Origin: Acidimicrobiales bacterium
Lineage (GTDB): Bacteria; Actinomycetota; Acidimicrobiia; Acidimicrobiales; MedAcidi-G1
Length of the DNA: 64,000 nt
Assembly (NCBI GenBank): GCA_029245675.1
Contig: JAQWOV010000016.1
Location: 1 to 64,000, forward strand
Reading direction: 5' to 3'
Positions 18,996 through 27,977 of the stretch are shown here, piece by piece (positions within the stretch are counted from its first letter, which is position 1; every line of letters begins with the position of its first letter). The translations under genes were made by a program, and so were the position numbers. The notes beneath the pieces are model-generated. The model ran no database searches. It was not told the origin of the DNA and worked only from the letters and a program-made list of their open reading frames with translations.

Positions 18996-19001
18996 TTGAT
19001 T

Positions 19002-20216
19002 ATGAGCGAATTTTCAATGAAATTATCCGACGAACAAATTCAGTTACGAGACTGGGTGCATGATTTTGCAGCTGACGTTATACGACCCGTGGCTGAAGAA
19101 TGGGACGAAAAAGAAGAGTTCCCTTATCCCGTAGTTCAACAAGCAGCAGAGATTGGGCTTTACGGCTGGGAATTTATGGCGAACGGAATGATGGGTGACC
19201 CAACGGGACTGACTATGCCGTTAGCGATCGAAGAGCTTTTCTGGGGAGACGCCGGAATTGGTATGGCAATCATGGGAACTGGACTAGCCGCCGCGGGTAT
19301 AGCTGCCTCCGGAACTCCAGAACAGTTAATGGAATGGGTCCCGCAATGCTATGGAGATGAAAAAGATCTCAAACTTGGTGCTTTTGCTGCCAGCGAGCCA
19401 GATGCTGGGTCAGACGTAGCAGGATATAGAACACGGGCTGTCTATGACGAAGCGACAGATGAATGGATTCTTAACGGAACAAAAGCTTGGATTACTAATG
19501 GAGGAATCGCAGACATTCACGTGGTTGTTGGAGTTGTGGACCCTGAACTTCGAGCGAAAGGGCATGCTTCGTTTATTGTTCCTCCAGGAACAAAAGGCTT
19601 AAGCCAAGGTCAGAAATATAAGAAACATGGAATCCGGGCAAGCCACACAGCAGAAGTTGTTCTAGAAGATGTTCGAGTTCCAGGAAGTTGCCTCCTTGGC
19701 GGTAAAGAAAAGTTAGATGAACGCTTAGCTAGAGTCCGTGAAGGAAAAAGCGGCAATGCGCAAGCAGCGATGCAAACCTTTGAAGCGACACGACCAGCAG
19801 TGGGGGCACAGGCACTTGGTGTCGCTCGGGCGGCCTATGAGTATTCGCTTCAATACGCTAAAGAAAGGCATGCTTTCGGAAAAGCGATTATAGAAAATCA
19901 AGCCATTGCTTTCATGCTGGCCGACATGGCAACAGAAATAGAAGCCACACGTGCACTGATCTGGAAAGCAGCATGGCTAGGTAAAAACGGAACCTTTGAA
20001 AATGCAGAAGGTTCGATGGCGAAGATGAAAGCCGGAAGAGTGGCCACGTGGGTTACGGAACGAGCAATTCAGATCCTCGGTGGCTACGGCTATACCCGCG
20101 AATACCCAGTCGAACGCTGGCACCGGGATGCCAAAATTCACGACATTTTTGAAGGAACAGAACAAATTCAGCAGTTGGTGATAAGCCGGGTTATTTCAGG
20201 GATACGTATCGAATAA
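19002..20216 (+). CDS. Acyl-CoA dehydrogenase
   Basis: 404-residue flavoprotein that introduces the alpha-beta double bond in an acyl-CoA and passes electrons to ETF. Family signatures include [12 protein letters not shown], the WITNGG loop, YAKERHAFGKAI and the C-terminal FEGTEQIQ segment that carries the catalytic Glu of this family. Start chosen at the ATG preceded by a -10 box. It is a single gene, divergent from valS and convergent (8-base gap) with the unknown 524-residue gene. Chain-length preference is not visible. Confidence 0.92.
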   Translation: MSEFSMKLSDEQIQLRDWVHDFAADVIRPVAEEWDEKEEFPYPVVQQAAEIGLYGWEFMANGMMGDPTGLTMPLAIEELFWGDAGIGMAIMGTGLAAAGIAASGTPEQLMEWVPQCYGDEKDLKLGAFAASEPDAGSDVAGYRTRAVYDEATDEWILNGTKAWITNGGIADIHVVVGVVDPELRAKGHASFIVPPGTKGLSQGQKYKKHGIRASHTAEVVLEDVRVPGSCLLGGKEKLDERLARVREGKSGNAQAAMQTFEATRPAVGAQALGVARAAYEYSLQYAKERHAFGKAIIENQAIAFMLADMATEIEATRALIWKAAWLGKNGTFENAEGSMAKMKAGRVATWVTERAIQILGGYGYTREYPVERWHRDAKIHDIFEGTEQIQQLVISRVISGIRIE

Positions 20217-20224
20217 AAACGCAG

Positions 20225-21799
20225 TTAGTCAAATCTTTCTGTGGGGAGATGTCTGCCAACATAGCCGACATGTATTTTTTGCGTTTTACCCCACGTGTCA
20301 TCATGAAAATAAAGACGCGGAGCTAATAAACCGTTTGCAATTTTTAAATGCGCACCCATGTAAATAGTTTGAGAGGAGTCGATTTCGTGGCTTACGGGAA
20401 AAATTCTTAACTTTCTTAAGTTTTCTTTCCGTCTTACTGTTTCAGATTCATCGGCGGCGTATTTGTTAGCACCAAAACTCCAGACTCTGGCACTTTCCGC
20501 GTCTTTACACCATTCATGGAAACCACCCGGATTTCGGTTCTTTTGAAGCGCATAAGTGTTTAAAGCAACAAGGCCGCGCCATACAGAATTTCCCCAGGTC
20601 CTGCTATGTAACGTTTGATCTAACTCGTCAATGCCGCCATCGACGCCTCCGGGTATAACTACTCCAGATAGATGCTGACGGGCAGCAGTGATTGCTTCCT
20701 CAACTGAAGCAACTTCCTCAGGTGCTCGTGTATTTTCTTCAGAAGTTTGGTTTTCCTTTCGGAATAGAGCGGCGATACGGCGTTGGAGGAAAGCTACCTT
20801 AGTGTCCCTTTCCTCCAGTTCAGCGATGGCATCGATCACTTCGTTTTGACTTCGTTCAAGATCTGAACGTAATCGGTTTATAGAGGCTTCGTTCTCAGCT
20901 AGCTCATCGTGGGCGATACGAAGAGACTCGCCTTCGGTTAAACCAACACCTGCACGAAGTAAATCAAAACTTGAGTCAAAGATGGGAGGAGGTCGCCGAT
21001 TCGCCATCGCTGGTTGCAGCAACATGCCGAACTGTGTGGCCGCTGACTCGGGAGACCGTGAGATTATCTCACGGTCAAGCAGACGGTGTTGATTAGCAGG
21101 CAGATCTCCAGGCAGGTAAATTCGCGCTTCTCCTGATTCGAGACCGTATTCATCTCCGATACTTTTATTGAACACGGCTTCGGAACCTGGGGTAAGAATT
21201 CTTACCGTTACGACACCGGCTAAAGAATCACATACTCGTTGAGCCCTTTCTACAGTTGCTTCAGGTCCGTCACGGTAGTCATGAGCGAATACAACAACTG
21301 GACATTCACGTCTTGGGCTCTTTATTAAATTAATTAGGTTTGTTTGAACTGAAGTTGGACGAACAGCCAATGGGCTATCTGCTAATCGAACCACCCCCCA
21401 CCGAGGCGCAGAACCAACGGCATTGGCTCTATGAAGAAGACTACGAACCAACCACGGGCTCTTGATATCAGGCCGAGCCCAAAGATTGTCGCTAACTCTT
21501 TCAACATCAACCCACACCCAATTTTCATCACCGGCAGTGACTCTAAGGGTTGTAGTTCTACGTTCAGAGCCATCTTCTTCTCTGAGGAAGAATTCGGTAA
21601 TAGAAAAACCGTTCTGCTCTATAGAGGTGCGGGCGGAAACTAAAACTTCAAAACCGGCAGAAGAAATATAGGAGGACCTATCTAATGAAAGGTCTAGTTC
21701 GGGGTGGTTATCTTGAACCCAATCTTTAAAGGTTTTCTTCGCGACGAGTTCTAAATCATTCCGGTTTTCTTGCCAAATGGCCCGATACGTTACCGTCAT
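20225..21799 (-). CDS. Unrecognised 524-residue protein with central coiled coil
   Basis: I do not recognise a named family. The N-terminal third is an alpha/beta region with many Trp (DENWVWVDVERVSDNLW). Residues about 150-240 form a second alpha/beta module ending in GEARIYLPGDL. A charged coiled coil covers about 275-345 (heptads rich in Glu, Arg, Leu), followed by an acidic linker and a compact C-terminal domain (HEWCKDAES...RVWSFG, RIFPVSHEID, PRLYFHDDTW, HVGYVGRHLP). No signal peptide or membrane segment. It is translated from an almost perfect ribosome site, unlike its neighbours, and stands alone. The modular build would suit a regulatory or defence-related protein, but nothing proves that. 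Confidence 0.75.
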   Translation of the reverse strand: MTVTYRAIWQENRNDLELVAKKTFKDWVQDNHPELDLSLDRSSYISSAGFEVLVSARTSIEQNGFSITEFFLREEDGSERRTTTLRVTAGDENWVWVDVERVSDNLWARPDIKSPWLVRSLLHRANAVGSAPRWGVVRLADSPLAVRPTSVQTNLINLIKSPRRECPVVVFAHDYRDGPEATVERAQRVCDSLAGVVTVRILTPGSEAVFNKSIGDEYGLESGEARIYLPGDLPANQHRLLDREIISRSPESAATQFGMLLQPAMANRRPPPIFDSSFDLLRAGVGLTEGESLRIAHDELAENEASINRLRSDLERSQNEVIDAIAELEERDTKVAFLQRRIAALFRKENQTSEENTRAPEEVASVEEAITAARQHLSGVVIPGGVDGGIDELDQTLHSRTWGNSVWRGLVALNTYALQKNRNPGGFHEWCKDAESARVWSFGANKYAADESETVRRKENLRKLRIFPVSHEIDSSQTIYMGAHLKIANGLLAPRLYFHDDTWGKTQKIHVGYVGRHLPTERFD

Positions 21800-21804
21800 T
21801 CAAA

Positions 21805-21813
21805 TCACCTCCT
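21805..21813 (-). promoter_or_regulatory. Near-consensus Shine-Dalgarno for the 524-residue gene
   Basis: On the minus strand AGGAGGTGA stands 5 bases before the ATG at 21799. It is the strongest ribosome site in the window and fixes the start; many neighbouring genes have none. Confidence 0.85.
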
Positions 21814-21895
21814 GATTATTATTTTCCTAGACTTACGGACGTAGATGAGAGTTGAATCTACTACAAACCGAATTTTTTTTAATCACAATTTAGGC

Positions 21896-21901
21896 TAGTT
21901 T
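21896..21901 (+). promoter_or_regulatory. -10 box of a leaderless promoter for the first RDD gene
   Basis: TAGTTT followed by 6 bases and the ATG at 21908; no ribosome site. Confidence 0.45.
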
Positions 21902-21907
21902 GTTTGC

Positions 21908-22606
21908 ATGAACTATTTTGAAACTTTACAAGATCAAGAGAGTAAAGAGGCTGCTTCTGTAGGTCCTGTTCCGGCAAACTATTCCAAACGTATTGGAGCA
22001 ACAGTCGTTGATATTTTAATTACGACTCTTGCATGGATGCCGGCGGTAATACTTGGTGTAATCGGTTTCGTTGACGGAGTTAAAGAGGTCGACTCAGTAG
22101 AGAAGTCAAGAATTCTTCCCTTAACTGATGGGGAAGAAGGAGAAATTTTTTGGGAGGTTGCTCGTGGATCTTGGGGCGTCGCCGCGATTTTAGGAGCAAT
22201 AGCTTTTATTTGGTCGATTTGGTATTTCGGCTATCGGCAAGGAAAAACTGGGCTCACCCCCGGTAAGCGAGTGGCCGGGACCAAACTCATCAACATCGAA
22301 ACAGGAACTCCACCTGGTGGAGCAAAAGGTTTAGGAAGATCAATAATCCCATCAGTTCTCGGAACGTTTACTTCTGGTATGTACCAGTTAATTGATTATC
22401 TGTGGCCATTATGGGATGACAAAAACCAACGCATAACAGACAAAATGTTTTCCACTCAAGTCGTTTTAGATCAGAACCGTAAGAATCTTAAGGAGCCACA
22501 GGACGCTTCTGTAGGGGGTCAAACTTTCGCTGGAACTATTGATGGGAGCGATTCGCTAGGAGGTCTTGATCAAGGACCATCGGGCGATACCCCAATTATT
22601 AGTTAA
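21908..22606 (+). CDS. RDD family membrane protein
   Basis: 232 residues with about three membrane segments. The RDD pattern is present: a conserved Arg in YSKRIGATVVD with Asp at the start of the first membrane helix, and a later TPGKRVAGTKLIN segment. The C-terminal 40 residues are soluble and rich in Gly and Asp. RDD proteins are poorly characterised; some are linked to ion transport. A second RDD gene follows after 32 bases. Confidence 0.82.
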   Translation: MNYFETLQDQESKEAASVGPVPANYSKRIGATVVDILITTLAWMPAVILGVIGFVDGVKEVDSVEKSRILPLTDGEEGEIFWEVARGSWGVAAILGAIAFIWSIWYFGYRQGKTGLTPGKRVAGTKLINIETGTPPGGAKGLGRSIIPSVLGTFTSGMYQLIDYLWPLWDDKNQRITDKMFSTQVVLDQNRKNLKEPQDASVGGQTFAGTIDGSDSLGGLDQGPSGDTPIIS

Positions 22607-22638
22607 TAAAGAAATCAAATTAGGACAAAGGAAAGAAT

Positions 22639-23088
22639 ATGAGTGATTTTGAAAGCATGGATGCAGGAAACGCATCTCCGGAAAAAGCAAATATTGGTAA
22701 ACGTATTGGTGGGTATCTAATTGATGCAATCACTATGGGATTGATTTCTTTTGCGCTCTCTTTCGGAAGCCCATTACTGGCCTTTGTATTGGTTTCAGCT
22801 CTGTCGTTGTATCTTTTTGGTTGGCGTATGGGGGCTACCGGTGTAACGCCCGGGAAGCAAGTGGTTGGGCTCAAGATAGTTGATGCAAATACTGGGGAAT
22901 TATTGGGTTCGAATCGAGGGTTGCAACGAGCAGGGCTGATTTGGGTAATAGGTTCAGCATATGTCTTTCCAGTGATTGGTCTAATCTTTGGCCTTATAGC
23001 TTTAATCGATGTGGTGGTTGCACTGGTTGATGAGAGAGGGCAGCGAGTAACCGACAAAATTGTTGGCTCAATGGTCACTGACGCTTAA
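22639..23088 (+). CDS. RDD family membrane protein (second copy)
   Basis: 149 residues with about three hydrophobic segments and the RDD signature (GKRIGGYLIDAI, then TPGKQVVGLKIVD). Its core aligns with the previous gene without the long loops, so the pair looks like an old tandem duplication. AAAGGAAAGA before the ATG is a good ribosome site. No other function can be read from the sequence. Confidence 0.85.
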   Translation: MSDFESMDAGNASPEKANIGKRIGGYLIDAITMGLISFALSFGSPLLAFVLVSALSLYLFGWRMGATGVTPGKQVVGLKIVDANTGELLGSNRGLQRAGLIWVIGSAYVFPVIGLIFGLIALIDVVVALVDERGQRVTDKIVGSMVTDA

Positions 23089-23142
23089 TCGTCAAAGTTT
23101 CCCCGGTTCGTGATGGCTATTGCCATCATGTCAATATGAGTC

Positions 23143-23709
23143 ATGACTGAGTTTCGTAGAACTGGCATTCATCACGTTGCTTACGCCTGCCGCGACATCG
23201 AAGCAACAAGGCATTTTTATGAAGACCTTATGGGGATGCCGCTAGTTCATACTGAGATTAAGCGTGAAGGTGACAGTTATTTCCGTCACCTTTTCTTTGA
23301 CACAGGAGATGGCTCTTGCATTGCTTTTTTTCAAGTTTCTGGAATGGGGGAGTCTTCAAATTATTCAACACAGATATCTACCGGAAACGGCCTCCCTGTG
23401 TGGGTAAACCATGTCGCATTCGCAGCAGATGAAGAACGAACAGAATCTGTAAGGCAACGAATGACGGAAGACGATGTAGTCCCCTTTATGGAAGTAGATC
23501 ATGGCTGGTGCGTCTCTCTTTATTACATTGATCCAAATGGAATCATGGTTGAAATGTGTAGAGATACGTCAGGGTTTGCAATTGACCCAGAATTAGCTAC
23601 AGAACGAATGACTGCAACAGATAACACTGATCATTCCACCTTTCTTTCACCGATGGACCTTGAAGGTTTACGAGGCTTCGACCTGCTTCCCGCTGAAAGA
23701 GATTCCTGA
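23143..23709 (+). CDS. VOC-family (glyoxalase/extradiol dioxygenase fold) protein
   Basis: 188 residues with paired beta-alpha-beta-beta-beta units. Likely metal ligands are in GIHHVAY (His9/His10), VNHVAF and the Glu of DPNGIMVEMCRD, the usual His-His-Glu arrangement. The stop overlaps the next start (TGATG), so it is translated together with the AhpD-like gene. The family covers lyases, epimerases, isomerases and ring-cleavage enzymes; the substrate is not evident. Confidence 0.8.
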   Translation: MTEFRRTGIHHVAYACRDIEATRHFYEDLMGMPLVHTEIKREGDSYFRHLFFDTGDGSCIAFFQVSGMGESSNYSTQISTGNGLPVWVNHVAFAADEERTESVRQRMTEDDVVPFMEVDHGWCVSLYYIDPNGIMVEMCRDTSGFAIDPELATERMTATDNTDHSTFLSPMDLEGLRGFDLLPAERDS

Positions 23710-24368
23710 TGCCTCGCCTTCGGCAAGTTCGTCGATCTGAATTGCATTGCGGAGCAGAACCGGTTTTTCAACTCTTGTTTGGTGATCGAGATCCGGTAGA
23801 TGAACCAGGAACAGACACTGGAACACCAGGGGACTGGTGGACAGTATTTGCTTTGGTTCCCGATGTCTTTGATCATGCCACCCATGGCTTCGCTCTTTAC
23901 CGATCGGAAAAAAGACTTATTGACCCACAATTACGTGAATTAGGTCAAACTCGAGTTGGTTGGAACATAGGTAGCCGGTTTGTTTACTCCCAACACTGCA
24001 AATCTTGCCGAACAGTAGGTTTCTCTGAAGAACAGATTGCTGCTATTTCCCACTGGGAAGAAGCGGACTGTTTTAATGAAGCACAACAAGCAGTGTTGGC
24101 ATATACCGATGGATTGACTTTAGGAAATGGTGACGTTTCAAATGAGGTCTTTGAAGAGTTGCAGAAACATTTAAGCGATGAAGAAATTCTCGAATTCACT
24201 TACGTCACATGTACGTATGCGATGCATGCAGTCATGAGCAAAGCCTTAAAATTAGAATTTGACGCAGATGATGGACCGGTAGAAGAAATACCTGGCCCTC
24301 ATGAAAGTTTAAGTGTTGAGCACACTCGCCAAAAGTTAAGACTTATCGTGGGCGGAAACGAAGAGTAA
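23709..24368 (+). CDS. Carboxymuconolactone decarboxylase/AhpD-like protein
   Basis: 219 residues, all-helical CMD fold. A CxxC pair (HCKSCRTVGFSEEQ) occupies the redox-active place of AhpD-type members, followed by FNEAQQAVLAYTDGLT. CMD proteins are peroxidase partners or decarboxylases. It is coupled to the VOC gene, whose metal fold often acts on oxidised small molecules. Convergent with the dehydrogenase gene 10 bases away. Confidence 0.8.
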   Translation: MPRLRQVRRSELHCGAEPVFQLLFGDRDPVDEPGTDTGTPGDWWTVFALVPDVFDHATHGFALYRSEKRLIDPQLRELGQTRVGWNIGSRFVYSQHCKSCRTVGFSEEQIAAISHWEEADCFNEAQQAVLAYTDGLTLGNGDVSNEVFEELQKHLSDEEILEFTYVTCTYAMHAVMSKALKLEFDADDGPVEEIPGPHESLSVEHTRQKLRLIVGGNEE

Positions 24369-24378
24369 GCATTTCGGG

Positions 24379-25302
24379 TTATTGCTCCCATGGGGGAACC
24401 CAGTCACCTTCAAGGCGAAAAGAGATACCTTCGTCATCCTCAATTCGTTTAGCAACATGAAGTTCACCTACTTCGTTTCCGTAGCGTGCAGCAGCCCGAC
24501 TGAATGCCCCATGAGCCGCTTCAGTCATTGGCAAGTCAGAGGACAAAAGTGAAGAAAGCTCACTGATTAAACCCAAATCCTTTAAACAGAGATCCAAAGT
24601 AAATGACGGATCGTAATGGCCAGCAAAAATAGACGGGGCATCGTGCCGGGCAACAAACGAATCACCGACAGAGTCTGTGATGGCATCGTAAAGCACGGCG
24701 AGATCGACGCCGTTTGCCATACCTAAGGCAAATCCTTCTCCTAGCGCAGCAGCAGCAATAAACCAAAGCTGATTGGTAACGAGTTTCACTACATTCCCAG
24801 AACCCAACTCTCCGCATTCAATAACTCTTCCGAGGTGATTAAGAACGTTGAGTGAGCGGGTTCTAACCTCAGGGTCACCACCAAGGAAAAGGGTAAGTTT
24901 GCCATTGCGGGCACCATCAACTGCTCCTGTTACCGGGCTATCTGCAACAGAAACATTGTCAGGAGCTTGCATGGCTAACTCTTGAATAAATTCTTTTCGG
25001 TTAGTTGTGAGATCAATCCAAAGAGAGCCAGCAGGCAAAGAAGGTAGTACTTCTTGAGCAACCATGACTCTTTCAACATGGTCGGGTCGGGGAAGGGAAG
25101 TAAGCAAAACATCTGCAGTTTCAGCTGTCTCTTTAATATGTTTCGCAACAGAGGCACCCGCCTTAGAAAGTTGTTCAAGCGGTTCGGGGTTTAAGTCAAA
25201 TACTGTGACTTTGTAACCGGCCTCAATGAGGCGTAAGGCCATTGGGAAACCCATGTTTCCCACTCCAATGAATCCAATATTCTGATCAAAGCCAATCGTC
25301 AC
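24379..25302 (-). CDS. NAD-binding 3-hydroxyisobutyrate dehydrogenase family protein
   Basis: 307 residues from GTG. The Rossmann motif GFIGVGNMGFPMA starts the protein, the substrate segment SPVTGAVDGARNGKLTLFLGG matches the family's DAPVSGG.. loop, and the catalytic Lys lies in GSGNVVKLVTN. Candidates are 3-hydroxyisobutyrate, tartronate semialdehyde or other beta-hydroxyacids. It starts 7 bases after the Lrp-type regulator stop, so the two form an operon; the regulator may control it. Confidence 0.85.
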   Translation of the reverse strand: MTIGFDQNIGFIGVGNMGFPMALRLIEAGYKVTVFDLNPEPLEQLSKAGASVAKHIKETAETADVLLTSLPRPDHVERVMVAQEVLPSLPAGSLWIDLTTNRKEFIQELAMQAPDNVSVADSPVTGAVDGARNGKLTLFLGGDPEVRTRSLNVLNHLGRVIECGELGSGNVVKLVTNQLWFIAAAALGEGFALGMANGVDLAVLYDAITDSVGDSFVARHDAPSIFAGHYDPSFTLDLCLKDLGLISELSSLLSSDLPMTEAAHGAFSRAAARYGNEVGELHVAKRIEDDEGISFRLEGDWVPPWEQ

Positions 25303-25309
25303 TTTCTTT

Positions 25310-25789
25310 TCATCCTTTCAGCGGGTAAGCCGTTCTATCGCACACCGGCCGCAAAGCAAAACTTGAAACTAATCGAGCTACTCCAGGTAGCTGAGCAAGG
25401 TGAGTTCGATGAAGCGCTTCATAGTCAGCTACGTCATCAATAACCACGCGAAGGAGGTAATCGAAGTCTCCAGCCATTAAGTGACAACTCATGATCTCTG
25501 GACGTGCAGTTACGGCGGCTTCGAAAGCATCTAAAGCGTCTTCGGCTTGGCTTGACAAAGTGATCTCTACAAAGACATTGGTTCCCATGCCGACTTTACT
25601 TGGATCAATTAAAGCCACGTATTGGTTGATGAACCCCTCTTCTTCGAGACGACGCACTCGTCGCAGACAAGCAGATGGTGAGAGATTGACTGCATCGGCA
25701 AGGTCAACATTGGCGAGTCGCCCGTCATCTTGCAATAAAGACAGGATGGCACGATCAACGGCATCTAAAGAACTTTGTGCATTATTCAT
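25310..25789 (-). CDS. Lrp/AsnC-family transcriptional regulator (AldR-like)
   Basis: 159 residues from the ATG at 25789; a longer frame starting at 25813 has no support and would cover the promoter. The winged helix (AILSLLQDDGRLANVDLADAVNLSPSACLRRVRRLEEEG) is followed by the RAM effector-binding domain. It diverges from alanine dehydrogenase, the arrangement seen for AldR and Ald in mycobacteria, where the amino acid ligand controls ald. A -10 box 7 bases before the ATG implies a leaderless mRNA. Confidence 0.88.
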   Translation of the reverse strand: MNNAQSSLDAVDRAILSLLQDDGRLANVDLADAVNLSPSACLRRVRRLEEEGFINQYVALIDPSKVGMGTNVFVEITLSSQAEDALDAFEAAVTARPEIMSCHLMAGDFDYLLRVVIDDVADYEALHRTHLAQLPGVARLVSSFALRPVCDRTAYPLKG

Positions 25790-25796
25790 GCAATAT

Positions 25797-25802
25797 ATAA
25801 TA
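25797..25802 (-). promoter_or_regulatory. -10 box of a leaderless promoter for the Lrp-type gene
   Basis: TATTAT on the minus strand, 7 bases before the ATG at 25789. No ribosome site is present. Confidence 0.5.
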
Positions 25803-25816
25803 ACAACAAACAATAT

Positions 25817-25854
25817 TATTGCGCAAATACGTAAAATTTCTGCTATTTCCGCAA
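25817..25854. promoter_or_regulatory. Candidate Lrp/AsnC operator pair between the regulator and ald
   Basis: TTGCGCAA (25819-25826, a perfect palindrome) and TTCCGCAA (25847-25854) lie 28 bases apart. They also form GCGCAAATA (25821-25829) facing TATTTCCGC (25844-25852), an inverted repeat with one mismatch in nine. Spacing near multiples of a helical turn suits an Lrp-type octamer. The assignment is from pattern and position only. Confidence 0.5.
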
Positions 25855-25934
25855 TCCTGTACTACTGAAAAAGGTTTAACGTTTAGTCAAAGACATCCAC
25901 GTTAAATAAACAATTCAAATATAGGAGAACTGTT

Positions 25935-27053
25935 ATGGATATCGGAGTCCCAGCAGAGATCAAAACAGCAGAAAAAAGAATTGGCCTTACTCCGGGAGCA
26001 ACCAGCGAACTGACAAGCCTCGGACACAAGGTCGTTATCCAATCCGGAGCAGGAACAGGAGCAGGATACGAAGACAGCTCTTATCAAGAAGCCGGAGCAT
26101 CAATTGTTTCTTCTGCCCAAGAAGTTTTTGATGCTTCAGAAATGATTGTCAAAGTAAAAGAACCACAAGCAGTTGAACGAGCCATGCTTCAACCTCACCA
26201 CATTCTCTTCACCTATTTACATCTCGCAGCGGATAAATCTCAGACTGACGAACTTCTTGATAGTAAAGCCACCTGTATCGCTTATGAAACAGTCACCGAC
26301 GAAGCCGGACGGCTACCACTGCTTGCACCAATGTCCGCTATCGCCGGACGCATGTCGGTCCAAGCCGGAGCGCACGCTCTAGAAGCAACCCAAGGAGGAT
26401 CAGGACTCTTACTTGGTGGCGTACCCGGGGTTCGCCCAGGAAAAGTAGTAATTATTGGCGGTGGCGTGGTCGGAGAAAACGCGGCAGAGATGGCAGTAGG
26501 ACTCAATGCTGATGTCACCGTTCTTGATCGCAACCCGAAAGTACTTGACGGTTTAGATAAACGTTTCGATAGTCGCGTTCGCACTGTTTACTCAACCAAA
26601 GCAGAACTTGAGGCTTCTGTATTTGATGCAGATCTTGTAATTGGGGCGGTCCTTGTCAAAGGAGCAAGAGCTCCTCGTTTAGTTACTCGAGCGATGCTTT
26701 CTCATATGAGAGCAGGATCTGTCCTCGTTGACGTTGCCGTTGACCAAGGCGGATGTTTTGAAACAACGAAAGCTACTACTCACTTAGAACCAACTTATGT
26801 CGTAGATGGAATAGTTCATTATTGTGTTGCGAACATGCCAGGAGGCGTTCCTCGGACATCAACTCAAGCGCTTTCAAACGCGACACTTCCTTACGTTCTA
26901 GCGCTTGCAAATAATGGAGCAGGTGCGGCTCTTGAACAAGATCCTCATTTGTTAAACGGGCTTAATGTTTGTGACGGGAAAATAACCGACCGAGCAGTCG
27001 CAGAAACCTTTGACCTTGAATATGTAGACCCTCTAGAGGCTCTTAAAAACTAA
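25935..27053 (+). CDS. ald: Alanine dehydrogenase
   Basis: 372 residues, the usual Ald length. It interconverts alanine and pyruvate plus ammonia with [13 protein letters not shown] opens the family signature; KVKEPQ and FTYLHLAAD carry the catalytic Lys and His; the NAD site is [10 protein letters not shown]. An AGGAG ribosome site is present, with a 5' leader unlike its neighbour. It gives the cell a route between amino nitrogen from osmolyte breakdown and pyruvate. Confidence 0.95.
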   Translation: MDIGVPAEIKTAEKRIGLTPGATSELTSLGHKVVIQSGAGTGAGYEDSSYQEAGASIVSSAQEVFDASEMIVKVKEPQAVERAMLQPHHILFTYLHLAADKSQTDELLDSKATCIAYETVTDEAGRLPLLAPMSAIAGRMSVQAGAHALEATQGGSGLLLGGVPGVRPGKVVIIGGGVVGENAAEMAVGLNADVTVLDRNPKVLDGLDKRFDSRVRTVYSTKAELEASVFDADLVIGAVLVKGARAPRLVTRAMLSHMRAGSVLVDVAVDQGGCFETTKATTHLEPTYVVDGIVHYCVANMPGGVPRTSTQALSNATLPYVLALANNGAGAALEQDPHLLNGLNVCDGKITDRAVAETFDLEYVDPLEALKN

Positions 27054-27968
27054 CTAGTTTTCAAGTCGACTTAAAAGAAGAGCGTGAGTGCGGGCACTTT
27101 CATCTGGGTTTCTACCAATTTCTAACGCAGAGAAATCAGTTGTTCCAGCATCTCTAAGACCATCAAGTTGTGAAGAAACTTCCTCTTCGGTCCCGACAAT
27201 AGCCACTTCGCCAGGCTGGTCTACGCCTTCACGATCAAGCATCGCCCGATAACTCGGCAACTGCCCATACATGGCGAACATTTTGGAGAGATCGCTTCGT
27301 GCTTCAGCCTCATTGTCGGTAACACAGATTGGCAAACTACACACGATTCGAGGAGAAGGTCTTCCTGCCTCGGCGGCTGCCGCATTAATCGTGGGAGCAA
27401 TGTGAGAAGCGATTGTTTTAGGGCCGGTCATCCAGAGGATCGTTCCATCACTTCTATGACCAGCGACACGCAGGGCTTGTTCCCCCAATGCTGCAACCAT
27501 GACGGAAGGCGCATTTCCGGGGCGAGAAGTATTCATATGGGCAGTGAATGCCTCTCCGCTGTAATCTGAAGATCCTTCTTCGAGTAAAGGGTTGAGTATG
27601 GAGAGATAGTCAATGAGGTGACGAATTGGTTTATCAAAAGACATACCCAGCATGCCTTCCACTACAGGCTGATGAGATAACCCGATTCCTAAAACTAGAG
27701 ACTGATCTCCCATAACTGCTTGAGTGGTAAGAGCTTGACCAGCCAGCATTGATGGGTGACGCGGATAAGTAGGGATAACAGCAGTGCCTAATTCAAGAGA
27801 AGGCAAACTTCCTCCAATTGAAGTAAATACAGTTAGGGCATCAATCAGGCCGGTTTGTGCAAGCCACCAGCCAGCAAAACCCTCATCCGCACTTTGAGCG
27901 GCATGATCTTTGAGCGCCCCAACATCGTTTGTACCTAAAAGACTGGAAGCATTAAGGGAAATACGCAC
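27054..27968 (-). CDS. LLM-class F420-dependent oxidoreductase
   Basis: 304 residues from GTG with an AAAGGAGA ribosome site. It has the luciferase-like TIM barrel: WWLAQT near strand 2, LELGTAVIPTYPRHP, and LVLGIGLSHQPVVEGMLGM, a set seen in actinobacterial F420 enzymes. Third gene of the operon headed by the selenoprotein, 9 bases after the SRPBCC gene. F420 rather than FMN is preferred from the actinobacterial context. Substrate unknown. Confidence 0.85.
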   Translation of the reverse strand: MRISLNASSLLGTNDVGALKDHAAQSADEGFAGWWLAQTGLIDALTVFTSIGGSLPSLELGTAVIPTYPRHPSMLAGQALTTQAVMGDQSLVLGIGLSHQPVVEGMLGMSFDKPIRHLIDYLSILNPLLEEGSSDYSGEAFTAHMNTSRPGNAPSVMVAALGEQALRVAGHRSDGTILWMTGPKTIASHIAPTINAAAAEAGRPSPRIVCSLPICVTDNEAEARSDLSKMFAMYGQLPSYRAMLDREGVDQPGEVAIVGTEEEVSSQLDGLRDAGTTDFSALEIGRNPDESARTHALLLSRLEN

Positions 27969-27977
27969 AACTCTCCT

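Noticed and set aside
18865-19001. T-box leader for valS
   Set aside because: No T-box core sequence or terminator/antiterminator pair is visible, and the gap is short and shared with a divergent promoter.
22620-23078. A 152-residue minus-strand open frame opposite the second RDD gene
   Set aside because: The plus-strand RDD protein has clear motifs and a ribosome site; the antisense translation looks like low-complexity shadow sequence.
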